Shown here: in pieces, positions 6,653-12,557 of the stretch
Position numbering within the stretch: position 1 is the stretch's first letter
Layout: each line of letters opens with the position of its first letter
Source: Verrucomicrobiota bacterium
GTDB lineage: Bacteria; Verrucomicrobiota; Verrucomicrobiia; Chthoniobacterales; UBA10450
Assembly (NCBI GenBank): GCA_003219925.1
Contig: QHQU01000128.1
Location: 1 to 12,557, forward strand
Direction: 5' to 3'
DNA length: 12,557 bases
Translations under genes and position numbers: made by a program
The notes under the pieces: model-generated
Database searches by the model: none
Told to the model about the DNA's origin: nothing
Seen by the model: only the letters and a program-made list of their open reading frames with translations

Positions 6653-7399
6653 TCAGCGTTTTTTCCGAACGCTGTAAGTCAAAAAACATTCGTCGCCGAC
6701 GACTCGCATTTCTTTCAACGAGCAGCGAACACTGCGTGGCAGAAAATCAACCTTCACGCCAGTAAGTGTCGGCGCATTTTTCCCACCAAAGAGAAACGGC
6801 GCGATCGTTAGGTTAAGTTGATCGACCAATCCTTGCTCGAGCAACGAGCGAAACAGCGCAGGACCGCCTTCGCAGGCCACGTATTTCACTTTGAAATCGT
6901 AACGCAGTTTCTGCAGCATCCGGCGCAGATCAACACGACGAGCCTGACTCAGGTAGAGCGTTGCTTTCCCTTGCAATTGCTCGCGCGTTTTACGCGGCAT
7001 CCGAGTGGTGGAAAAAATAATGATGGGCGCAAAATTACTTTCGAAAATCTTCAAACCGAGATTGATCCGGCCCTTATTGGAGACGATGACCCGGATCGGA
7101 TACGGGGGCTGCCCGCGCGCTATTCGTTCCTTCCGTAAATCGTCCCGCGGAATCCCCAGCCGCACGTTATCATTTTCGATGGTGCCGTGACCGACGAGAA
7201 CGGCATCGCCGAGCGCACGTTGTCGAATGAGATGTGCCTTGTCTTCGCGCGAGGTGAAATCGACCGAGTCATAATTTTTCGTTGTCACTTTGCCATCGAC
7301 CGTCATGGCGAAGGTGACGGCGACGAATGGAAGTTCAACGTTGGAAGATCGGGGCACAAAGGCCCCTCTCACCTTCTTATTCAGAACGACCGATTTCAT
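6653..7399 (-). CDS. RibD C-terminal / dihydrofolate-reductase-like family reductase
   Basis: Length is 248 residues. Residues about 28-245 fit the RibD_C fold (PF01872), the NADPH-dependent reductase acting on pyrimidine intermediates of riboflavin synthesis, or a related reductase. Landmarks are FAMTVDGKV near residue 35, DAVLVGHGTIENDN, PIRVIVSNKGRI, and the signature ACEGGPALFRSLLEQG-VDQL followed by APFLFGG. There is no N-terminal deaminase domain, so it is a stand-alone reductase. The ATG at 7399 lies inside the end of the upstream membrane-protein gene (23-base overlap). A TTG two codons earlier is possible, and the true start could also be later, as the first 27 residues are not conserved-looking. 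The substrate is not determined; a true riboflavin role would be supported by riboflavin genes elsewhere, and none are in this window. Confidence 0.85.
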   Translation of the reverse strand: MKSVVLNKKVRGAFVPRSSNVELPFVAVTFAMTVDGKVTTKNYDSVDFTSREDKAHLIRQRALGDAVLVGHGTIENDNVRLGIPRDDLRKERIARGQPPYPIRVIVSNKGRINLGLKIFESNFAPIIIFSTTRMPRKTREQLQGKATLYLSQARRVDLRRMLQKLRYDFKVKYVACEGGPALFRSLLEQGLVDQLNLTIAPFLFGGKNAPTLTGVKVDFLPRSVRCSLKEMRVVGDECFLTYSVRKKR

Positions 7400-8423
7400 G
7401 CTCAAGCGTCGCTACTTCTGTTTCCATTTCACGCATGCGCACGTGACGTGTCTCGCCACTCGGCTTGTAGAAGAAGTAAACGATTCCGCCGGGCAGGCAG
7501 CACAAAAAAATGATGAGAAAGCCCATCGTGCCAATGAGCTTTGAAACGGCAACCGAGGCATGACAAACGTTGTGCAGCATGACCTGCAAAATTTGCTCAC
7601 GCAGACCCAGGCCGGCGAAGCTAATCGGTAGCGCCGTAATCGTTCGCTCGATCGGAAGCACGGCGAAGAAGTCGATTACTTTCACTCCTTCCGGGAACGC
7701 GGAGGGCACATTGAAAGCGAAGGCGACGCAAAGAAAAGTGGTGAACGTCGCCAAATGCGCTCCCAGCGACGCGCCGAAGGCGAGAAAGGTCGCGACCCAG
7801 TGCCGGGCGTAAAGATGATAGGCCGCCGAAACTTCAATTAATTTTTCTCGGCCGGGAAACTTGTGCGGCAACCAGTGAAAGAGGTTGAACCCGCTGATGA
7901 TGAAGCTGGTCAGGAGGGCCGTGATCGAGCTGCCCAGGAGAAATAACAAAATCCAGAGTAAGCGCCGCGTCTCGGGACTTTTCGACAATATATCGAAGCG
8001 CAGACTGACGAGGGTGACGGTAATGGCGACGAGCGCGACCAAACCGATGAGCCGGTCGAAGACTACCGCGAGCAAAGCGCCCGCTTTTTTATCCGGCGTC
8101 TCTTTAAGCAAAAGATAGCTTTTGATAATATCGCCGCCGGTTCCGCCGGGCAGAAACTGATTGTAAAACATGCCGATAAAAAACAATCCGGTGATGCGGG
8201 GAAAACTGAGCCGGATTTTTTGCACGCGCAGCAGAATCTGCCAGCGAAACGCCGCAAACACTTCCACCAGGATATAGGCTAATATCCCGGCGCCGACCCA
8301 CCGATAATCGGCGGTCCGCAAGGCCTCTGCCATTTTGGCGCGCTGATTGGGGTCATGAAAGACCCAAATCAGCATGCCCACAGTAACGGCGATTTGAAAA
8401 AGTGTGAGGAGGACCTTTTTCAT
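7377..8423 (-). CDS. LPG synthase TM / UPF0104-family integral membrane protein
   Basis: Length is 348 residues with about eight hydrophobic helices, the first at 4-22. Family hallmarks are MFYNQFLPGGTGGDIIKSYL (85-104) and LPISFAGLGLREQ (265-277), typical of the flippase-like membrane domain (PF03706) also found in lysylphosphatidylglycerol synthase. No C-terminal aminoacyl-transfer domain is present, so it is the short, membrane-only form; such proteins are thought to move lipids or lipid-linked groups. A longer frame reaches to 8588, but that extension is charged, lies inside the previous gene and lacks a helix. The ATG at 8423 gives a proper first membrane segment and an ATGA overlap with the isomerase-like gene. 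The last 28 residues (from about 321) are charged and probably cytoplasmic. The exact substrate is unknown. Confidence 0.85.
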   Translation of the reverse strand: MKKVLLTLFQIAVTVGMLIWVFHDPNQRAKMAEALRTADYRWVGAGILAYILVEVFAAFRWQILLRVQKIRLSFPRITGLFFIGMFYNQFLPGGTGGDIIKSYLLLKETPDKKAGALLAVVFDRLIGLVALVAITVTLVSLRFDILSKSPETRRLLWILLFLLGSSITALLTSFIISGFNLFHWLPHKFPGREKLIEVSAAYHLYARHWVATFLAFGASLGAHLATFTTFLCVAFAFNVPSAFPEGVKVIDFFAVLPIERTITALPISFAGLGLREQILQVMLHNVCHASVAVSKLIGTMGFLIIFLCCLPGGIVYFFYKPSGETRHVRMREMETEVATLEHEIGRSE

Positions 8424-9331
8424 TGGCCGATGCGTTCTTTCCAAATCGTGCGGGATTGCAAGATTTCTTCGGCCGACACGCGTGGACTGAGCTCCCACAC
8501 AATCTGACAATTTTGGGGCAACATGCGTGTGAGCGGCTCCAGTCGCATGTCGCCGAGAAAGGGCGGTTGATGATCTTGTCCTGGCCAATTCACATCCTGC
8601 ATGTGACAGCCGATCGTGCGGGGAGCGATCGCTCTAAGCCATTCGACATGATCTAGAAACGCAAGATTTTCCTTAATTTGGATATGGCCCATGTCGTGCC
8701 AATAACCGACGTGAGGGGCGGCGATTTCATCAAGTAATTGCGGGATTTCGCGCTCCGATGGAATTTCCTCATACCCCCGACGGCCCTCAATCCCAAGCCG
8801 AACATTTTTCTCAGCCGCGCGTTCGACAATCGGCTTGAGGCACTCCCTGACGCGCGCAAGATGCGCAGGCGCGGCGCGTTCGCGCGTTCGCACTGCATCG
8901 ATTTTTTTTCGGACATATTTGCGCGAAAGGAGCCCGCCATTTTGCGCCAGCGCAATCAACTCATCGGTGATTGGATTCATCGCGATCGAGCCGCAATGCA
9001 ACACGACAAAAGGTGCGTTCAAGCGCGCGGCAAAATCCAGTGTTTGCAACGTCTGTTTGACCGCGCGGTCGCGCTCGCTCTTGCTGGCGGTTGAAAATTC
9101 ATAGCAATCAGGTGAGGCACTCATCACTTCCACCGGTAGCGGACAGAAATTGTGCAGACTGCTGAAACGGACTTCGCCGGCATCAAACATCTTTTGAATT
9201 CCAGGGATGAGTGAAATACGAATGCCGTGACCGAGTTCAATCAGGTTGAATCCGAGCGCCTGGATTTCGCGCAACATCTCCTCGCCAGAGGTATGACGGC
9301 CTGAATTCCAGCAGGTGGAAAATGCAATCAT
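8420..9331 (-). CDS. Sugar phosphate isomerase/epimerase-like TIM-barrel protein
   Basis: Length is 303 residues, of the xylose-isomerase-like/AP-endonuclease-2 TIM-barrel family (PF01261). Strand 1 is MIAFSTCWN. Likely metal ligands at the ends of strands are E182 (LGIEGRRG), H212/D213 (YWHDMGH), H243 (IGCHMQDV) and E280 (IVWELSP), the usual family arrangement. It is probably a cytoplasmic enzyme on a sugar or polyol. The frame is open back to 9421, but that start would overlap the exporter gene by 80 bases and add a Pro-rich tail. The ATG at 9331 begins exactly at the first strand and leaves a 10-base gap after the exporter stop. It is followed with ATGA overlap by a membrane protein. The substrate cannot be inferred; many members of this family are misannotated by substrate. 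Confidence 0.88.
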   Translation of the reverse strand: MIAFSTCWNSGRHTSGEEMLREIQALGFNLIELGHGIRISLIPGIQKMFDAGEVRFSSLHNFCPLPVEVMSASPDCYEFSTASKSERDRAVKQTLQTLDFAARLNAPFVVLHCGSIAMNPITDELIALAQNGGLLSRKYVRKKIDAVRTRERAAPAHLARVRECLKPIVERAAEKNVRLGIEGRRGYEEIPSEREIPQLLDEIAAPHVGYWHDMGHIQIKENLAFLDHVEWLRAIAPRTIGCHMQDVNWPGQDHQPPFLGDMRLEPLTRMLPQNCQIVWELSPRVSAEEILQSRTIWKERIGQ

Positions 9332-9341
9332 CGCGTGATCG

Positions 9342-10622
9342 TCACGCGACAGCAGCGGGTTGTGCTTCGGTTTTGGGAACGGCGGCGCCGGTTTTCTCGC
9401 AGCCAGTTCGACCGGCGACATTCAAGATCAAGACCGCGAATATTCCGAAAAGAACGGCAGAAATTCCGAGCGCGGTTCGCATCCCGATCAAATCGGAAAG
9501 ACCGGTGGTAAGCAGACCGGCGATTGGCATTAGGCCAAAAAAACTGAGACCAAAGACGGCGGAAACTCGGCCGCGCAACGCTGCCGGCGCCCGTTCTTGC
9601 ACAATGGTGTTGGCAAGACCGAAATTCGCCGATAACCCAACAGCGAGAATTCCCATCGAAACGGCGGTGAGAAGAAAACTGTTCGACTGTGACATGCACA
9701 AAAGCGCGAGCGCCACGAGCACAACCGCGCTGGTCATAAAGCGAAACCGATGATCGCGGGCAACGCTAAGCAATCCCAATGCGCCGAAAAGCGCACCCGT
9801 GCCAGAGACTGCCATTAACAATCCTAATCGCTCCGGTCCGAGCTTGAGAATGTTGCGGACGTAGAGCGGCAGCATCACCGAAAGAAATGGGAACACGAAA
9901 ATAGTTGTCAGTGCGATCAACCCGATCATGGAAAGAATGGTGCGATCATTTCGAACATAGCGCAGTCCCTCTTTGAATCCGCTGCGGCGTTGCTCTTCCT
10001 CTTCTGCCGTTCCCAGAGTGCGCGGCGGCAAAGAAATCAACGCAATCACCAAAGCGAAAAACGATCCGGCATTCGCAAAAAAAGCGGAAGCGGCGCCCCA
10101 CCACGCCACAAATATTCCCGCGAGCGAAGGACCGACCAAACGCGATCCGTGAAAAACGGACCGGTCCAGCGCGATGGCAGTTGCGATCTCGTCGCGTTTT
10201 ACCAGCTCGGGAACGAGCGCGTTAATCGCCGGCATTTCGAACGCGATGCAGATTCCCAAAAATGCAGCCACCACCACGACATGCCAGACGTGAATTTGCC
10301 CGGTGTAAACGAGTATCCCGAGAATCAGCGCGAGGGCGGTTTGGGCAAATTGCGTCCAAATTAAAATTTTTCGCTTGTCGTATTTGTCCGCGACTGACCC
10401 CCCCAGCATGGTAAGCGCGAGCGTGGGAATTCCGGCCGCAAAATTGACCATGCCGAGCAGGATCGCCTTATTGGTAAGCGTGCTCATAAGCCAGCCTTGC
10501 GCCATTACTTGCATCCAGGTGCCGGTATCGGAGATCACTGACCCAATGATGTAGCGGCGGAAGGGACCTGGGCGCAGCAGCGCCAGCATTTTTCCTCGAG
10601 AAGCGGGCGCGTCAGAATTCAT
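9342..10622 (-). CDS. MFS transporter, EntS/MFS_3-type exporter
   Basis: Length is 426 residues with about 10-12 membrane helices. The N-terminal segment (FRRYIIGSVISDTGTWMQV and QGWLM) and motif A (GGSVADKYDKRKIL at about 74-87) are typical of the MFS_3 group (PF05977), which includes the enterobactin exporter EntS. A central charged loop (about 206-225, with EEEEQRR) separates the two halves. It is presumably a proton-coupled exporter of a small molecule in the inner membrane; no siderophore genes are nearby, so the substrate is open. The ATG at 10622 is chosen over a TTG two codons earlier; neither has a good ribosome binding site. It is first or second in the minus-strand cluster running down to 6653. 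Confidence 0.88.
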   Translation of the reverse strand: MNSDAPASRGKMLALLRPGPFRRYIIGSVISDTGTWMQVMAQGWLMSTLTNKAILLGMVNFAAGIPTLALTMLGGSVADKYDKRKILIWTQFAQTALALILGILVYTGQIHVWHVVVVAAFLGICIAFEMPAINALVPELVKRDEIATAIALDRSVFHGSRLVGPSLAGIFVAWWGAASAFFANAGSFFALVIALISLPPRTLGTAEEEEQRRSGFKEGLRYVRNDRTILSMIGLIALTTIFVFPFLSVMLPLYVRNILKLGPERLGLLMAVSGTGALFGALGLLSVARDHRFRFMTSAVVLVALALLCMSQSNSFLLTAVSMGILAVGLSANFGLANTIVQERAPAALRGRVSAVFGLSFFGLMPIAGLLTTGLSDLIGMRTALGISAVLFGIFAVLILNVAGRTGCEKTGAAVPKTEAQPAAVA

Positions 10623-10685
10623 GGGCAAAGATAGATACGTGTGACGCGATGCAGTGGCAATCGCGTCGACTCCGGCGGCGAATTT

Positions 10686-10787
10686 TTACGGATGCGGCCG
10701 GAGATGATTTGCCCAGAACAACAAGATCACCAGCACCCCCAGGGATGCGATAATAATTGCCAGAGCCTTTTGCGTTTCTTTCGTCAT
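10686..10787 (-). CDS. Possible small single-helix membrane protein (33 aa)
   Basis: The frame MTKETQKALAIIIASLGVL... gives 33 residues: a short polar start, one hydrophobic helix (about residues 8-26) and a basic/proline-rich end (HLRPHP). The shape is that of genuine small inner-membrane proteins, and the gene lies 63 bases upstream of the exporter gene on the same strand. The open frame extends to 10958, but the extra N-terminus (Cys/Arg-rich, no motif) looks non-coding, so I take the internal ATG. A GGCGG sits about 9 bases upstream. There is no homology I can name; it may be spurious. Confidence 0.4.
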   Translation of the reverse strand: MTKETQKALAIIIASLGVLVILLFWANHLRPHP

Positions 10788-11033
10788 GTAGCGACCGCCA
10801 CTGTGAAATGGAACTGGCCGTTCGTCTATGATTTTTCGGCAACGCCTTTTAACGCTTCCAGAAGCGCGGGCATCTAACCCGAAGAAGGCTCCCGAGAAAA
10901 TGCCAGCCTTAGCGAGCAGATGATCGACTCCGCCGAACGCGCAAAAGACTGAGCGCAAGCGTAATCCTTGGTAAGGGGGTTGAGATCCGCTCGGGTAACT
11001 TTTGAAAATGCCCTTCCTTGGTTACCGTTAGCT
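10788..11033. other. Divergent intergenic region between the small ORF and clpB
   Basis: This 246-base gap should carry promoters in both directions. It contains a small palindrome, CGCTTC-CA-GAAGCG (10853-10866), and a widely spaced repeat, GGTAAC (10994-10999) and GTTACC (11021-11026), just ahead of clpB. A weak sigma-70-like pair TTGAGA (10980-10985) and TGAAAA (11003-11008) with 17-base spacing is visible, but I would not rely on it. I see no CIRCE heat-shock element and no convincing sigma-32 promoter. Confidence 0.3.
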
Positions 11034-12557
11034 ATGCGCATCGATCGATACACCCAGAAGATGCAAGAGGCGCTGCAAAGCGCGCAGGATTTTGCCGCGC
11101 AATGGCAGAGCCCGGAAATTGGGAACGAACATTTTCTGCTCGCCGTGCTCGATCAAGCTGAGGGCGTGACGCGCCCCTTGCTGGAGAAAATTGGAGTTTC
11201 AGCCGACGCGCTGCGCTCGCGACTTGAGACTGAGCTGGCGGGGCGGCCAAAAGTGAGCGGCGGGGTTTCAGACTTGCGCATTTCAAATGATCTGCGGCGC
11301 ACCCTCGACTCCGCCGAGAAAGAGATGTCGAAGTTAAAGGACGAATATGTGAGCGCCGAGCATTATCTGCTGGCTCTCGCCGGTGAAAACAATTCCGCCG
11401 CGAAAGCGCTGAAGGAATTGGGCGCGACCCGAGACAAGATCATGCAAGGTCTGCAGCAGGTGCGCGGTTCGCAGCGCGTGACCGATCAAAATCCGGAAGG
11501 GAAATATCAGACGCTGGAAAAATATGGGCGCGATCTCACACAGTTAGCGCGGCGCGGCAAAATCGATCCCGTCATCGGGCGTGACAACGAGATTCGCCGT
11601 GTCATGCAGGTGCTTTCGCGGCGGACGAAAAACAATCCGGTGCTGATTGGCGAACCTGGTGTTGGCAAGACTGCCATCGTGGAAGGACTGGCTCGGCGCA
11701 TCGTCTCTGGTGATGTCCCGGAGTCGTTAAAAAACAAACGCATCATTGCCATGGACATCGGCGCGATGGTGGCAGGGGCGAAATTTCGCGGGGAATTTGA
11801 GGACCGACTGAAAGCGTTCCTGAAGGAAGTGACCGATTCGCAAGGCGAAGTCATCCTGTTCATAGATGAATTGCATACCATTGTCGGTGCGGGCGCAGCG
11901 GAAGGATCGGTCGATGCTTCCAACATGCTCAAGCCGATGTTGGCGCGGGGCGAATTGCGCACCATCGGCGCGACCACGCTCGATGAATATCGCAAATATA
12001 TCGAGAAAGACGCCGCCCTGGAGCGCCGTTTTCAACCGGTGATGGTGAATGAACCGAGCGTGGAAGACACCATCGCGATTTTACGCGGACTAAAAGAACG
12101 CTACGAAGTGCATCACGGGGTGCGGATCACCGACGCCGCGCTTGTGGCCGCCGCGGTCCTTTCGCATCGCTACATCACCGAACGGTTTTTGCCCGATAAA
12201 GCCGTCGATCTGGTGGATGAAGCCGCCTCGCGCCTAAAGATCGAACTCGATTCCATGCCAACGGAAATTGACGTGATCGAGCGCGAAATCATGCAGCATG
12301 AGATGGAACGCCAGGCGCTCAAGAAAGAGAAGGATCCCGCGAGCAAAGAACGGCTGAAAAAGCTCGAAAAAGAATTGGCTGAGCTGAAAGAAAAATCCGA
12401 CGCGCTCAAGGCGGAGTGGCAAAAAGAGAAAGCGCAAATTACCGAGCAGGCGAAATTGAAAGAACAGCTCGATCAATTGCGCACGGAATTGGAGCGCGCC
12501 CAGCGTCGCGGCGAACTCGGGAAGGCGAGCGAAATTCAATACGGAAGAATTCCCGAG
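11034..12557 (+). CDS. clpB: ClpB disaggregase, N-terminal 508 residues (3' end beyond window)
   Basis: ClpB is the Hsp100 AAA+ chaperone that, with DnaK, extracts polypeptides from aggregates in the cytoplasm. The visible 508 residues cover the Clp N-domain (about 1-145), the first ATPase domain and most of the coiled-coil middle domain. Walker A is GEPGVGKT (206-213, K212), Walker B is VILFIDE (273-279, E279) and the arginine pair is R331/R332 (LERRF); these numbers coincide with E. coli ClpB. The pore-loop position 251 is Phe (KFRGEF) rather than the usual Tyr; the aromatic character is kept. The middle domain (from about 405, heptad-like and Lys/Glu-rich) reaches the typical IQYGRIPE at the right edge. 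The ATG at 11034 is the only sensible start, but it lacks an obvious ribosome binding site. It is the only plus-strand gene here. Confidence 0.97.
   Translation, partial: MRIDRYTQKMQEALQSAQDFAAQWQSPEIGNEHFLLAVLDQAEGVTRPLLEKIGVSADALRSRLETELAGRPKVSGGVSDLRISNDLRRTLDSAEKEMSKLKDEYVSAEHYLLALAGENNSAAKALKELGATRDKIMQGLQQVRGSQRVTDQNPEGKYQTLEKYGRDLTQLARRGKIDPVIGRDNEIRRVMQVLSRRTKNNPVLIGEPGVGKTAIVEGLARRIVSGDVPESLKNKRIIAMDIGAMVAGAKFRGEFEDRLKAFLKEVTDSQGEVILFIDELHTIVGAGAAEGSVDASNMLKPMLARGELRTIGATTLDEYRKYIEKDAALERRFQPVMVNEPSVEDTIAILRGLKERYEVHHGVRITDAALVAAAVLSHRYITERFLPDKAVDLVDEAASRLKIELDSMPTEIDVIEREIMQHEMERQALKKEKDPASKERLKKLEKELAELKEKSDALKAEWQKEKAQITEQAKLKEQLDQLRTELERAQRRGELGKASEIQYGRIPE

Noticed and set aside
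8424..8588. N-terminal extension of the UPF0104-type gene
   Set aside because: It lies wholly inside the isomerase-like gene, and the internal ATG at 8423 gives the normal family start and an ATGA overlap.
10853..10866. CGCTTC-CA-GAAGCG palindrome as a terminator or operator
   Set aside because: A single small palindrome with no T tail in a useful position and no second copy seen.
10788..10958. Extended N-terminus of the small membrane ORF
   Set aside because: The extension is Cys/Arg-rich and occupies the region expected to hold divergent promoters.
10994..11026. GGTAAC and GTTACC inverted repeat ahead of clpB
   Set aside because: Six-base arms 21 bases apart are easily chance. It resembles the 22-base palindromes only in the GTAAC/GTTAC core, not in spacing or flanks.
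10960..11033. CIRCE or sigma-32 heat-shock signal for clpB
   Set aside because: I looked for TTAGCACTC-N9-GAGTGCTAA and for a CTTGAA/CCCCAT pair and found neither in convincing form.

Overview
The window reads as a chromosomal segment from a free-living Gram-negative-type bacterium. It shows an outer-membrane barrel, a Tat-exported protein, Sec signal peptides and a sensor kinase. The style (proline/arginine-rich exported proteins, a ferritin-like Tat protein, a C-terminal peptidoglycan-binding protein with an Asn/Arg-rich stretch, moderately high GC by eye) reminds me of soil Verrucomicrobiota, perhaps Chthoniobacterales, with Acidobacteriota as an alternative. This is an impression, not a demonstrated assignment. 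There are no RNA genes, CRISPR arrays, insertion sequences or phage genes that I can see. Everything from about 1 to 10,787 is coded on the minus strand; only the clpB gene at the right end is on the plus strand.

Right to left along the minus strand, the first block (10787 to 6653) is a tightly packed housekeeping-type cluster. It holds a tiny single-helix membrane protein, an MFS exporter, a xylose-isomerase-like TIM-barrel protein, an LPG-synthase/UPF0104 multi-spanning membrane protein (ATGA overlap with the previous gene) and a RibD C-terminal-type reductase.

The second block (6605 to 2960) is a three-gene unit joined by 4-base stop/start overlaps. It encodes an exported cupredoxin-like protein with an amicyanin-style copper site, a membrane histidine kinase with a large unrecognised periplasmic domain and a heavy-metal-sensor-like (CusS-like) catalytic core, and an outer-membrane porin.

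The third block (2837 to the left edge) holds an exported peptidoglycan-binding protein, an OmpR/CusR-type response regulator and a Tat-exported ferritin-like protein that runs off the window.

The most interesting signal is non-coding. Two copies of the same 22-base inverted repeat, AAAGTAAC-N6-GTTACTTT, lie at 1199-1220 and 2920-2941, upstream of the ferritin-like gene and of the peptidoglycan-binding gene. The 8-6-8 layout, and 6 of 8 bases per half-site, match the E. coli CusR/CopR 'cop box' as I remember it. With the CusR-like regulator, the CusS-like kinase core, the cupredoxin and the ferritin-like protein, this suggests a local metal- or redox-responsive envelope regulon. That is an inference. 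A competing reading is that both repeats are weak 3' hairpins after the two genes that end just before them.
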